A stretch of 64,000 nt of DNA from Eikenella glucosivorans (GCF_016025525.2 NZ_JACSGR010000002.1:1-64000), one strand, 5' to 3'. Counted from the stretch's first letter, positions 1 through 10,494 are shown. Made by a program: numbers and translations. The notes: a model not told the origin generated them from the sequence alone.

Positions 1-7
1 TTATACG

Positions 8-33
8 ATACCCCGGCCAAACAGCCGGGGTAT
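8..33 (+). terminator. intrinsic terminator-like hairpin at window edge
   Basis: Perfect 10-bp arms ATACCCCGGC / GCCGGGGTAT around a 6-nt loop, followed by a short T run. It probably ends a gene lying left of the window. Confidence 0.6.
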
Positions 34-188
34 GCTTTTGCCTGATGAAAATAAGTAAAGATGAAAATAATTGGAAGCCTGTGGGCGGGATAAAAGAGGG
101 AAAGGGGGAGTCTGGTGGGAGCTGGATAGCGCCGGATGGATTGGGATGCTTGGGAGATAGGCGTGTTTCTGCTGTAGGGGAAAGGAGA

Positions 189-215
189 AGGCTACCTGAA
201 AAGTTCAGGTAGCCT
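189..215. repeat. inverted pair of Eikenella-type DUS
   Basis: AGGCTACCTGAA at 189-200 and TTCAGGTAGCCT at 204-215 form a tight hairpin with a 3-nt loop. It works as an uptake sequence and possibly as a terminator. The rest of 34-257 is G-rich with no gene that I can support. Confidence 0.85.
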
Positions 216-257
216 TCTTGCATGATAGAGCGGAGGGGAGCTGGGGAGAGGGGAGGG

Positions 258-347
258 TTATTTGCCGGCTGCTTTCTCGGGTGGGGCGATGGCTTTCTCG
301 GGGCTGCCGGCCGGCGGCAGGGTGGCATTGCCAGCGTTGCGGTCCAT
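258..347 (-). pseudogene. possible gene remnant or 29-codon ORF
   Basis: The minus strand reads an open tail ending in AKAAGK-like, Pro/Ala/Lys-rich sequence and a TAA at 258-260. An ATG sits at 345-347, and the frame stays open further upstream into the rne terminator. The composition resembles the disordered C-terminus of a longer protein, so this may be the end of a deleted gene. No start signal is convincing and no function can be given. Confidence 0.2.
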
Positions 348-372
348 GCGGATGTCCCCAGTGTAAAAAGAT

Positions 373-412
373 AAAACACCTCTGAACAAATTTAATTGTT
401 CAGAGGTGTTTT
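373..412 (-). terminator. rne terminator
   Basis: Perfect 17-bp arms at 373-389 and 396-412 around a 6-nt AT-rich loop, with A and T runs at both edges. It lies 37 bp past the rne stop codon and could work in both directions. Confidence 0.85.
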
Positions 413-448
413 CTATCTATTATCAGGTAGGGCTACCCGAAAACAGGG

Positions 449-3190
449 TTAGTCATGATGCGTTTCAATCTGCTGCAGGTGTTGTGGTTCGGGAATAGTT
501 GCAGGAGCCTCGGGACGGAGGTCAGCTCTACGTTTGCCGCTTGGTAATGCCGGTGTGGATTCTTCCACGGAGGAAGATAGGGCGCTAGGATCGGTTTGTA
601 CCAGTACCAAGCCACCTAAGTCGAAATCGGCAGCGGTTATGACAGAGTCTGTGCTAGAAGAATCTGCAGACTGTTCACCAATGTCGTCTGGGGGGGGGGA
701 TGGCTGAGCCGTATCATCGTGGCTAATAACGGCAGAAGTAGCTGCTTCTACTGCTTCGGCAGCGGCCAAAATGGATAAATCTTCTTCTATCACGGCAACG
801 GTTTCAGCGTTAGCTGGAGCTTCCTGAGCAAAGACAAAGGTAGGCGCAGCAGCATCGGCTTCATCAGCGACTTCCGGGATGGTGATGACCAAGGGCTGAT
901 TGCTATCAGCAGTTGCGCTTTGTTGCTGTGGCTGCTCATACGGAGTGGTGGTTGCCTCCGCTTCGGTTTGCAATCCCAATACGATGGCAGCGGAGGTTTG
1001 TACCAATTCGGCCTGCAGTTGGATATCCAGATACTGAATGATTTTTTGTGCCGATGGGATATTGCGCTGGCGGCTGCGGCCTTTGCCATTGCGTTGGTTG
1101 CCGGATTGGCGGTCGCGGTTGTTGCGGCGTTCGCCTCGCTCGTTGCGTTCATCAGTAAGGTTTTTTTCTGCCACGGCAGGATGCGTTTCTTTACTGATTT
1201 CGTCAGCAGTGTTTTGCGCTTGCAGAGTTTCGTTGTCGGCTACGGAGGCTACCTGAACGGTATGGTCTTTGCGCTGGCGGCGGCGTTGGCGCGGATTGTT
1301 TGCTGCGCTTTCGCCTTGGGTAGTAGCGGCGGTGTTTTCCGATTGCAGGGAGAGGCGTTCGGCTTCAGCAGAAGCTTCTCGACGGCTGCCGCCGTTTTGG
1401 TTGCGCTGCGGATTGCGGTTACGCGGGTTGCGTTTGGATTGTTGCTGGCGGTTGCGGTTGCCGCCGCTGCGGTTGTTTGCCTGCGGTTGGGGTTCGGGTT
1501 TGCTTTCGCCGCCACCGAACAGTTTGGCCAACCAAGCGCCGATTCCGGCAAGCAGGCCGGGTTCAGCCGGCTGCTGCACCACCGGGGCGGGGCTGCTGTG
1601 TTTGATACCTTTCACGGCCGGTTCGGGTTTGACCGGTTTGGCTTGCTGACCCAGCTCCAAAGTGGGCTCATCGTTTTCCGGTGCTTCCACCTGTTTGTAG
1701 CTCGGCTCGGCATCATCGTCCACATCGTCGGGGCGCACGCGTGTGATGTTGTAGTGCGGGTTTTCCAGATGGGTGTTAGGAATCATCAGGATGGACACGT
1801 CGAGCCGCTCTTCCAAACCGAACAATTCGGCGCGTTTTTCGTTGAGCAGGAAAGTGGCCACGTCCACCGGCACTTGGGCATGCACTTCCTCGGTGTTGTC
1901 CTTCATCGCTTCTTCCTGAATGATGCGTAACACGTGCAGGGCGGTGGATTCGATGCCGCGGATCACGCCGGTGCCGGCACAGCGCGGGCAGGCCACGTGG
2001 CTGCTTTCACCCAGGGAGGGGCGCAGGCGCTGGCGGGAAAGCTCGAGCAGGCCGAAGCGGGAAAGTTTGCCCATCTGCACGCGGGCGCGGTCTTTCTTCA
2101 GCGCATCGCGCAGAGTGTTTTCCACGTCGCGTTGGTGCTTGGGGTTTTCCATGTCGATGAAGTCGATCACGATCAGGCCGCCCAAGTCTCGCAGACGCAT
2201 TTGTCGGGCGACCTCTTCGGCAGCTTCCATATTGGTTTCGAAAGCGGTTTCTTCAATGTCGGCGCCACGAGTGGAGCGGGCGGAGTTCACGTCGACGGAA
2301 ACCAGCGCCTCGGTGTGGTCGATGACGATGGCACCGCCGGAAGGCAAGCTCACGGAGCGTGAGAAGGCGCTTTCGATCTGGTGTTCGATTTGGAAGCGGG
2401 AGAAGAGCGGGATGTGGTCGCTGTAGTATTTGAGCTTGCCCACGTTGTGCGGCATCACATAGCTCATGAATTCCTGCACCTGGCTGAATACTTCGCGGTT
2501 GTCGATGAGGATTTCGCCGATGTCGGAGCGGTAGTGGTCGCGGATGGCGCGGATGAGCAGCGAGCTTTCCATGAACAGCAGGTAGGGATCCTGATGGGCG
2601 TTGCCGGCTTCTTCGATGGCGCGCCACAGTTGCAGGAGGTAGTTGAAATCCCATTGCAGCTCTTCCACGCTGCGGCCGATGCCGGCGGTGCGGGCGATCA
2701 GGCTCATGCCGTGCGGCACGTCGAGCTGGCTCATGGCGGCTTTGAGCTCTTGGCGCTCTTCGCCCTCAATGCGGCGGGAAATGCCGCCGCCGCGCGGGTT
2801 GTTGGGCATCAGCACGAGATAGCGGCCGGCCAAGCTGATGAAGGTGGTGAGTGCCGCGCCTTTATTGCCACGCTCGTCTTTTTCCACCTGCACGATCACC
2901 TGCATGCCTTCCTGCAATACGTCTTGAATGCGGGCGCGGCCGCCTTCGTAGTCTTGGAAATAGGCGCGGGAAACTTCTTTGAAGGGGAGAAAGCCGTGGC
3001 GGTCGGTGCCGTAATCCACGAAGCAGGCTTCGAGCGAGGGCTCGATGCGGGTGATGATGCCTTTGTAGATATTGCCTTTGCGCTGTTCTTTGCCCAGCGT
3101 TTCAATATCCAAATCGAGCAGGTTTTGCCCGTCTACAATCGCCACGCGCAGCTCTTCGGCCTGGGTGGCATTAAACAACATGCGTTTCAT
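449..3190 (-). CDS. rne: ribonuclease E
   Basis: Essential endoribonuclease that starts mRNA decay and processes rRNA and tRNA. The start is the ATG at 3190 (MKRMLFNATQ), where family similarity begins, giving 913 residues; the frame is open further upstream but that part is not RNase E-like. The S1 RNA-binding domain covers about residues 35-120. The DNase I-like catalytic region holds the metal-binding Asp residues at about 300 (EALVSVDVNS) and 343-346 (VIDFIDM). The Zn-link motif CPRC is at about 401-404. The C-terminal half is low-complexity, rich in Arg/Asn/Gln then acidic/Ala, as expected for the degradosome scaffold. A run of ten C on the coding strand (690-699) encodes part of a Ser-Pro-Pro-Pro stretch near residue 831. 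A DUS lies inside the gene at 1246-1257. It is divergent from rluC. Confidence 0.97.
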   Translation of the reverse strand: MKRMLFNATQAEELRVAIVDGQNLLDLDIETLGKEQRKGNIYKGIITRIEPSLEACFVDYGTDRHGFLPFKEVSRAYFQDYEGGRARIQDVLQEGMQVIVQVEKDERGNKGAALTTFISLAGRYLVLMPNNPRGGGISRRIEGEERQELKAAMSQLDVPHGMSLIARTAGIGRSVEELQWDFNYLLQLWRAIEEAGNAHQDPYLLFMESSLLIRAIRDHYRSDIGEILIDNREVFSQVQEFMSYVMPHNVGKLKYYSDHIPLFSRFQIEHQIESAFSRSVSLPSGGAIVIDHTEALVSVDVNSARSTRGADIEETAFETNMEAAEEVARQMRLRDLGGLIVIDFIDMENPKHQRDVENTLRDALKKDRARVQMGKLSRFGLLELSRQRLRPSLGESSHVACPRCAGTGVIRGIESTALHVLRIIQEEAMKDNTEEVHAQVPVDVATFLLNEKRAELFGLEERLDVSILMIPNTHLENPHYNITRVRPDDVDDDAEPSYKQVEAPENDEPTLELGQQAKPVKPEPAVKGIKHSSPAPVVQQPAEPGLLAGIGAWLAKLFGGGESKPEPQPQANNRSGGNRNRQQQSKRNPRNRNPQRNQNGGSRREASAEAERLSLQSENTAATTQGESAANNPRQRRRQRKDHTVQVASVADNETLQAQNTADEISKETHPAVAEKNLTDERNERGERRNNRDRQSGNQRNGKGRSRQRNIPSAQKIIQYLDIQLQAELVQTSAAIVLGLQTEAEATTTPYEQPQQQSATADSNQPLVITIPEVADEADAAAPTFVFAQEAPANAETVAVIEEDLSILAAAEAVEAATSAVISHDDTAQPSPPPDDIGEQSADSSSTDSVITAADFDLGGLVLVQTDPSALSSSVEESTPALPSGKRRADLRPEAPATIPEPQHLQQIETHHD
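690..699 (-). repeat. C10 homopolymer inside rne
   Basis: Ten consecutive G on the plus strand, read as TCC CCC CCC CCA in rne. It is the longest homopolymer I noticed in the window. Loss of one base would bring a TAA at 637-639 into frame, and gain of one base a TGA at 675-677. Either change removes the last 79 or so residues of RNase E. Confidence 0.9.
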
Positions 3191-3789
3191 GATATTGCTA
3201 ACCTTTTGTGTTGGTTTGCAATTCCGAAGCGTGGTAATCAGTTTGGCGATGTTCCGCCGCCTTGAGGCTACCTGAAAAACCGAGCGGGATGTGCGTTCGG
3301 CATGGTGGCCGCTGGAGGCGGGCGGAAATCGGTAAAGAAGGAATGAAAGAACGAGGGTGCGGCATGGCTGCCGCGCTGGCCGCCGGATGGGCGGCGGATG
3401 ATTTAAAGCTGCTGGGGTCATTTCCCGCACGGCGTATGGCGTGCGATGGAAGCCTCAGCGGATAAAATTCGGTATGCGGTCTTCTTTAAGCCAGGCAGCG
3501 GGGCGGCGACGCTGTGCCGCGTCTTAAGCCGCCGGGCTACCGGAGCGGTGAAACTCAATTACTCTTTAATTTGCCTGAAATTAAGGGCAGGCAAAGGAAA
3601 GCCGTTCGGAATTGTCTTTTTACGATAAAATAAACAGTAATAATAATCTTGCTGAAAGCGGCGGCTACTTTTGCTCCAGCTCCGTTTGGCGGCGCAGAAT
3701 ATTTGCTGCGCTGCATTCTTGAACTTCGTGGAGCTCGTTTTTCAGGTAGCCTCAAGCACGGTATCAGCAAGGAGCGGATTATAGAGAAA
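3191..3789. other. rne-rluC divergent intergenic region
   Basis: About 600 bp without a convincing gene. It holds the long 5' leader of rne, DUS copies at 3265-3276 and 3741-3752, and a hairpin TTTGCCTG/CAGGCAAA at 3570-3595. RNase E leaders are known to be long and self-regulating in enterobacteria, so the length may be functional; that is inference. Confidence 0.6.
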
Positions 3790-4782
3790 ATGCCAGCAAT
3801 TAGCAAAAATTCAGTCAATTATTTAACGGTAGACGAAGCCACGGCCGGGCAGCGTTTGGACAATTTTTTAATCCGGCTGCTCAAGGGCGTGCCCAAAAGC
3901 CACATTCACCGCATCATCCGAGGCGGAGAGGTGCGTGTGAACAAAAAGCGCGCTGCGGCCGACAGCCGGTTGGCCGCGGGCGACGAAGTGCGCATTCCGC
4001 CCCTGCGCGTGGCGCAGAAAACCGAGCAGCAGACCGCCGTGCCGCCGCGCGAGTTTGAGGTTGTATTTGAAGACGAGCATTTGCTGGTGGTGGACAAGCC
4101 TTCCGGCGTGGCGGTGCACGGCGGCAGCGGCGTGAGCTTCGGCGTGATCGAGCAGTTGCGCCGCGCCCGGCCGCAGGCGCGCTATTTGGAATTGGTGCAC
4201 CGGCTAGACAAGGATACCAGCGGGCTTTTGGTAGTGGCCAAGCGGCGCAGCGCGCTGGTGAAGCTGCATGAAGCCTGGCGCAACGATCAGCCGAAAAAAG
4301 TGTATCTCGCGCTGGGCGTGGGCGCGTGGCCGCAGGAGGTGCGGCAGGTAAAGCTGCCGCTGTTCAAATATACCGGCGCGGCAGGCGAGAAAATGGTGCG
4401 CGTGAGCGAGGAAGGGCAGAGCGCGCACACGCTGTTCCGCGAATTAGAGCGTTTCGGCGGTGCGCCGCTGCACGCGGTGGGACTTTCCGCCCTGAGCCTG
4501 ATGGAGGCCACGTTGCGCACCGGGCGCACGCACCAAATCCGCGTGCACATGCAGTCGCAAAACTGCCCCATCGCCGGTGACGAGCGCTATGGCGACTATA
4601 CCGCCAACCGCCGCCTGAAAAAGCTCGGCCTCAAGCGCATGTTCCTGCATGCGCACCGCTTGGAGCTGGCGCACCCGGCGAGCGGCGAAACGCTGGTGCT
4701 GACCGCGCCGCTGCCGGAGGAATTGCGGCAGGTGTTGGCAAACCTGCGGCAGGACATCGGGGCGGGAGATGAGGCTAGCTGA
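3790..4782 (+). CDS. rluC: 23S rRNA pseudouridine synthase RluC
   Basis: Converts specific uridines of 23S rRNA to pseudouridine (U955, U2504 and U2580 in E. coli RluC). The chosen ATG at 3790 gives 330 residues, the usual family length. Earlier in-frame starts would read through a DUS and are unlikely. An N-terminal S4 RNA-binding domain (RLDNFLIRLLKGVPKSHIHR) is followed by the RluA-type catalytic domain with the signature HRLDKDTSGLLV, whose Asp is the catalytic residue, and then RTGRTHQIRVH. It is divergent from rne, a common arrangement in Neisseriaceae as I recall. RluC versus RluD rests on the S4 region and this context. Confidence 0.92.
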   Translation: MPAISKNSVNYLTVDEATAGQRLDNFLIRLLKGVPKSHIHRIIRGGEVRVNKKRAAADSRLAAGDEVRIPPLRVAQKTEQQTAVPPREFEVVFEDEHLLVVDKPSGVAVHGGSGVSFGVIEQLRRARPQARYLELVHRLDKDTSGLLVVAKRRSALVKLHEAWRNDQPKKVYLALGVGAWPQEVRQVKLPLFKYTGAAGEKMVRVSEEGQSAHTLFRELERFGGAPLHAVGLSALSLMEATLRTGRTHQIRVHMQSQNCPIAGDERYGDYTANRRLKKLGLKRMFLHAHRLELAHPASGETLVLTAPLPEELRQVLANLRQDIGAGDEAS

Positions 4783-4865
4783 AAAAGGCGGTTCGTTGTT
4801 TCGGAGGTTCGTTTTTGGTTTTCAGGTAGCCTGTTGGTGCTACCTGATAAAGTGGGCTGCATGGC

Positions 4866-5690
4866 ATGGAGAGGTTGATGCAAAAAGCTTTTTATTTGAG
4901 CGTGTGGCGTTCTTTGGGATGGCTGATGCTTGGCGCGATGTTAATCATGGTGGTGAGTGCCGTGTTTTTTAGCGTGATGCTGGGCATGCCGATATCAGGG
5001 CTTTGGGGTGTGCTGTTGGCGGTGGAGCTGCCGGTATTGCTTGTCGCTGTGTTTGTTTTGTTTCGGCAGCCGGTAATCCGCATGGATAATCGGGGCATTG
5101 AGGTAAACGATGTGTTGTTGCTGTCCTCGCAGCGGCGAAAATGGTCGGTGAGCTGGCAGGCGGTGTCGGATATTTTTATTTGCCGGGCTATTCCCCGCCA
5201 AGGCTTGAAGGATCACTATTATGTGAAGGTGGCTTATGACGGCGAGGAATGCCTGATACATTCCAGCGCGGTGATCCGGAAGGGGGCGCGGGCTGTGCGC
5301 GATGAATTGCTGTCGGCGTGGTTAGATTACCGAATCGGTGTGTCCCGCCGAATTCCCTATACGGCACAAACGCTATACCGCATCCATCTTGGAGAGCTCA
5401 ATGGTTTGATTCGGCAGATGGTGCAATCGACAAAATTTGTGTGGCAGAAGTCGCCTGAATGTTCCAGAAACTTACGGGCAAGATTTGTGTTCCGGCATGA
5501 TTTTTTCAGCAGGGAAGTCTTTGATCTGGTTTACGACGAGAAACGGGGCAAGCTGGGCATTTGGCAAAAAGACAGCCGCCTTCCGCCAAAAAATCTGCCT
5601 GCGATTGAGTCGGAAATGGTTTATCTGCTCAACTGTTATCTGTTTTTGGGGAAACACCCCGAACGCGAGGGAGTGGTGTTTTATAGGTAG
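4866..5690 (+). CDS. two-helix membrane protein of unknown function
   Basis: 274 residues, not recognised. Two hydrophobic helices lie at about residues 15-38 and 43-65, followed by a soluble part. Its first section (about 70-150) looks like the PH-like fold found in small STM3941-type membrane proteins, with alternating hydrophobic strands and the phrase RMDNRGIEVND. The remainder is Arg-rich, with aromatic residues near the C-terminus. A start at 4878 (MQKAF) is also possible. It stands alone between rluC and ettA. Confidence 0.75.
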   Translation: MERLMQKAFYLSVWRSLGWLMLGAMLIMVVSAVFFSVMLGMPISGLWGVLLAVELPVLLVAVFVLFRQPVIRMDNRGIEVNDVLLLSSQRRKWSVSWQAVSDIFICRAIPRQGLKDHYYVKVAYDGEECLIHSSAVIRKGARAVRDELLSAWLDYRIGVSRRIPYTAQTLYRIHLGELNGLIRQMVQSTKFVWQKSPECSRNLRARFVFRHDFFSREVFDLVYDEKRGKLGIWQKDSRLPPKNLPAIESEMVYLLNCYLFLGKHPEREGVVFYR

Positions 5691-5716
5691 ATGACTTGGC
5701 GGCAGAGGGTGTGAAC

Positions 5717-5790
5717 TATAGCGAATTCAAATAAGAATGCTTTTGCTCTGGCTCGCTGCCTTGCCTCATTCTTAATTTGAATCCGATATA
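5717..5790. repeat. short Correia-like inverted-repeat element
   Basis: The ends TATAGCGAATTCAAAT (5717-5732) and ATTTGAATCCGATATA (5775-5790) are inverted repeats matching at 14 of 16 positions. They resemble the TATAGYGGATTAAATTT ends of Neisseria Correia (CREE/NEMIS) elements. At 74 bp it is shorter than the usual 100-150 bp, so it may be an internally deleted copy or an Eikenella variant. Confidence 0.55.
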
Positions 5791-5806
5791 TTTTGCAGCC
5801 GATGTT

Positions 5807-5843
5807 TTCAGGTAGCCTCAGGCGGCGGTGGAGGCTACCTGAA
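5807..5843. terminator. inverted DUS pair
   Basis: TTCAGGTAGCCT (5807-5818) and AGGCTACCTGAA (5832-5843). The hairpin is in the outward-facing order and can serve as a weak terminator for the unknown gene upstream. Confidence 0.6.
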
Positions 5844-5998
5844 AAAGTTGGCAGATAACTTTGGTTACACTGGTAACTTGCGTTACACATTTTTCAGATA
5901 GCCTGTTGCGGCTGTCTGAAATGCTTTTTTCAGTTAGAATCCGCGGTATTTTAAATGCTTTGTAGCTTGTTGCTTTTTTTGTTTTCCAAGGAGTTTGT

Positions 5999-7675
<1,677 letters not shown>

Positions 7676-7684
7676 AGCGGCAAG

Positions 7685-7726
7685 AGGCTACCTGAAAAAT
7701 CAGCCAAACGGTTTTTCAGGTAGCCT
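7685..7726 (+). terminator. ettA terminator (inverted DUS pair)
   Basis: AGGCTACCTGAA (7685-7696) and TTCAGGTAGCCT (7715-7726), followed by an A-rich stretch, directly after the ettA stop codon. Confidence 0.75.
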
Positions 7727-7792
7727 AAAAACAAAAAAATCAATGAAATAAAATACATTTTTATTTTATCTTAGTAGATGTAGGAATCTATT

Positions 7793-9100
7793 ATGCATCA
7801 AATTCAATGCCCCCATTGCCACACAGCGTTTACTATTGATGAAGCAGGGTATGCTGATATTCTCAGCCAGGTACGTACCCGCGAATTTTACAACGAAGTA
7901 CAAGAGAGGTTGGTACAGGTTCAGGCTCAAGTAAAAAGCGAAGCCGCCCTAAAACAAGCTGAACAACAGGCTACGTTCGATAAGCAACTATCTGATAAAA
8001 ATACAAAAATTAATGAGTTGCTTAGCCAGCTTGCTGCACATGAGAAAGATCGTCAGTTGGCTATTTCCAAAGTTTCAGATGGGTTGAAAGCTGAACTGGC
8101 AGAAAGAGATCGCACAATTGCTGAACTTCACTCACAAAATCAATCAGTCACAGCGCAGGCTGAATTGAAAAAGCAGCTTGCTGTGCGTGAGGCTATTGCT
8201 AGTAAAGAACAGGAATTGTCTGACCTGTCTGGCCAGTTAAGACTGCGTGATAGTGAAAGTCAATTAGCACAGAGTGCCCTAAAAGCCAAATATGAGAGTG
8301 AACTTAAACAAAAAGATGAGGTTATTGCTTTTTATCGAGATTTTAAAGCTCGCCAGTCCACTAAAATGTTAGGAGAAACTCTGGAAGCTCATTGTGAAAT
8401 AGAGTTCAATCGTATCCGTGCCTCTGCCTTCCCTATGGCTGAATTTGGTAAAGATAATGATACTTCATCTGGGAGTAAAGGAGACTACATTTTCCGAGAA
8501 TGTGATCAAGAAGGTAATGAAATTGTCTCTATCATGTTTGAGATGAAAAATGAAGGTGATGAGACTGCCACTAAAAAGAGAAATGAACATTTTTTTAAAG
8601 AGTTAGATAAAGATCGTCGTGAAAAAGGCTGTGAATATGCTGTACTTGTTTCTTTATTAGAAGGCGATAATGAGTTGTATAACGGTGGCATCGTAGATGT
8701 ATCGTATGCCTATCCAAAAATGTATGTAGTACGCCCACAGTTTTTCCTAGCAATGATTTCGTTATTGCGCAATGCAGCATTAAACGCTCTGAAATACAAA
8801 CAGGAGGCTGCTATTATGCGTGCACAAAATATTGATATCACTCGATTCGAGGATGATTTGGAAGAGTTTAAGGAAAAATTTGGCCGCAACTACCGTTTAG
8901 CCAGTGAGAAATTTCAATCTGCTATCGAACATATCGATAAAACTATCCGAGAATTAGAAAAAACTAAAGCTGACTTGTTGGGTTCAGAAAATAACTTGCG
9001 TTTAGCTAATGATAAAGCAGAAGATTTAACTGTTAGAAAACTGACTCGTAAGAATCCAACTATGAAAGCAAAGTTTGATGCGTTAAAAGGAATTGAGTAA
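7793..9100 (+). CDS. DUF2130 domain protein (coiled coil plus nuclease-like core)
   Basis: 435 residues. The N-terminus MHQIQCPHCHTAFTIDEAGY is a short CxxC zinc-ribbon-like start typical of DUF2130 proteins. About residues 25-185 form a long Gln/Glu/Lys-rich coiled coil. The core (about 190-330) holds GDYIFRECDQEGNE, FEMKNEGDETATKKRNEHF and EYAVLVSLLEGDNE, an arrangement that resembles restriction-endonuclease-like folds (acidic residue, then E-x-K); a second coiled coil follows. The biochemical role of DUF2130 is not established. The gene is clearly more AT-rich than its neighbours and has no DUS inside, suggesting horizontal transfer. An AT-rich palindromic stretch at 7746-7769 precedes it. 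Confidence 0.85.
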   Translation: MHQIQCPHCHTAFTIDEAGYADILSQVRTREFYNEVQERLVQVQAQVKSEAALKQAEQQATFDKQLSDKNTKINELLSQLAAHEKDRQLAISKVSDGLKAELAERDRTIAELHSQNQSVTAQAELKKQLAVREAIASKEQELSDLSGQLRLRDSESQLAQSALKAKYESELKQKDEVIAFYRDFKARQSTKMLGETLEAHCEIEFNRIRASAFPMAEFGKDNDTSSGSKGDYIFRECDQEGNEIVSIMFEMKNEGDETATKKRNEHFFKELDKDRREKGCEYAVLVSLLEGDNELYNGGIVDVSYAYPKMYVVRPQFFLAMISLLRNAALNALKYKQEAAIMRAQNIDITRFEDDLEEFKEKFGRNYRLASEKFQSAIEHIDKTIRELEKTKADLLGSENNLRLANDKAEDLTVRKLTRKNPTMKAKFDALKGIE

Positions 9101-9147
9101 TTGTATTTTAGGTAGCATCAATTACTCAGCAAAACAAAAGGATAAGC

Positions 9148-10494
9148 ATGAACTGGCAGCAACTGCTCAGCACCAAGCGCTTCAAGCCCGAAAACGGGCA
9201 GCTGGTGGCCACCGTCACCCCTTCCAGCCAGGAAGGCGCCGACGCCCTGCGCACCGATTTCCACATCGACTACGACCGCGTGGTGTTTTCCGGCGCGTTT
9301 CGGCGGCTCGGGCGCAAAACCCAGGTGCACCCCTTCGCCGAACACGACCACACCCACAACCGCCTCACCCACAGCGTGGAAGTGGCCAGCGTGGGGCGCA
9401 GCCTGGGCAACCGCGTGGGCGTGATGCTGGCCAAGGGCGGCTTCCTGCCGCCGGGCAACACACCGTCCGACATCGGCGCCGTGGTGCAGGTGGCCTGCCT
9501 CGCGCACGACATGGGCAACCCGCCCTTCGGCCACACCGGCGAAGACGCACTGCGCGACTGGTTCCGCGATCCCGCCCAGTCAGGCTACCTGAAAAACCTC
9601 GCCGAAGCCGAACGCCGAGACGTGCAAACTTATGAAGGCAACGCCCACAGCCTGCGCATCCTCTCCAACCTCGAAATGTACCGCCACCGCGGCGGCATGC
9701 GCCTCACCGCCGCCTCCATCGGCGCCCTGCTCAAATACCCTTGGACTACCTCCGCGCCGAATGGTTTGAAAAAATTCAATATTTATCAAACCGAGCTGCC
9801 GTTTATCGAATGCGTGGCTGCCGAGCTGGGGCTGCCCGAAATCGGCACGCACCACTGGAGCCGTCACCCGCTCTCCTACCTGATGGAAGCCGCCGACGAC
9901 ATCTGCTACGCCCTCCTGGACTTGGAAGACGCCGTCGAGCTTGGCCTATTGGACGACCGCGAAGTGGAAAACGTATTGCAAGGCATGGTGCACACCCAAG
10001 TGAACAAAGTCTGGCCCGAGCAATCCGCCCGCCAGCGCTGCGCCATGCTGCGCGGCATGGCCATCGGCCGCGCCATCGACGACATGGCGCAAACCTTCAT
10101 GACGCACCACGCCGACCTGCTTGCCGGCAGCTTCCAAGGTAAAGACCTGCTCGGCGCCTGCACGCCCGAAGTGCGCGATTCCCTAGAGCAGGCCAAAGAG
10201 CTGGCGCGTGCCCGCGTGTTCCGCCACCAAAGCAAGCTGATCACCGAAATCGCTGCCTTCCCCTGCATCGGCTCGATTCTGAACCTGCTCGTGCCCGCCG
10301 CCTTCGCCTATGTCACCACCCGGCAGGTGAGCACGCGCCAGTCGCTCGCCCTCGAGCTCTTGCGCGACGACCCGCTGAACGAGCAGGACACGCTCTACGG
10401 CGCCTACATGAAAATCCTCGATTTCGTGGGCGGCATGACCGACAACGCCGCCGCCCGGCTGGCGAGGGAAGTGTCGGGCATTGGGATGCTCTAG
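9148..10494 (+). CDS. dgt: deoxyguanosinetriphosphate triphosphohydrolase-like protein
   Basis: HD-domain enzyme hydrolysing dGTP (and in some homologues other dNTPs) to the nucleoside and triphosphate, controlling dNTP pools. 448 residues, near family length. The HD motifs are RLTHSVEVA (about residue 73), HDMGNPPFGH (about 118-127) and a later conserved Asp in the segment MEAADDICYALLDLEDA (about 250). The N-terminus has the FRRLGRKTQV signature. An AAAGGAT ribosome-binding site precedes the ATG. A DUS at 9582-9593 lies in the coding region and reads Gly-Tyr-Leu-Lys. The gene stands alone. Confidence 0.93.
   Translation: MNWQQLLSTKRFKPENGQLVATVTPSSQEGADALRTDFHIDYDRVVFSGAFRRLGRKTQVHPFAEHDHTHNRLTHSVEVASVGRSLGNRVGVMLAKGGFLPPGNTPSDIGAVVQVACLAHDMGNPPFGHTGEDALRDWFRDPAQSGYLKNLAEAERRDVQTYEGNAHSLRILSNLEMYRHRGGMRLTAASIGALLKYPWTTSAPNGLKKFNIYQTELPFIECVAAELGLPEIGTHHWSRHPLSYLMEAADDICYALLDLEDAVELGLLDDREVENVLQGMVHTQVNKVWPEQSARQRCAMLRGMAIGRAIDDMAQTFMTHHADLLAGSFQGKDLLGACTPEVRDSLEQAKELARARVFRHQSKLITEIAAFPCIGSILNLLVPAAFAYVTTRQVSTRQSLALELLRDDPLNEQDTLYGAYMKILDFVGGMTDNAAARLAREVSGIGML

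Larger units (their letters stand above)
5691..5998. other. intergenic region with Correia-like element and DUS pair
   Basis: 308 bp without a gene. It contains the 74-bp palindromic element at 5717-5790, the inverted DUS pair at 5807-5843, and an AT-rich stretch before ettA with a GGAG ribosome-binding site at 5990-5993. Confidence 0.7.

Noticed and set aside
920..3265. Long plus-strand frames opposite rne
   Set aside because: They are mirror frames of a GC-rich gene, without ribosome-binding sites or recognisable domains. The same holds for long antisense frames opposite narG, narK and moaA.
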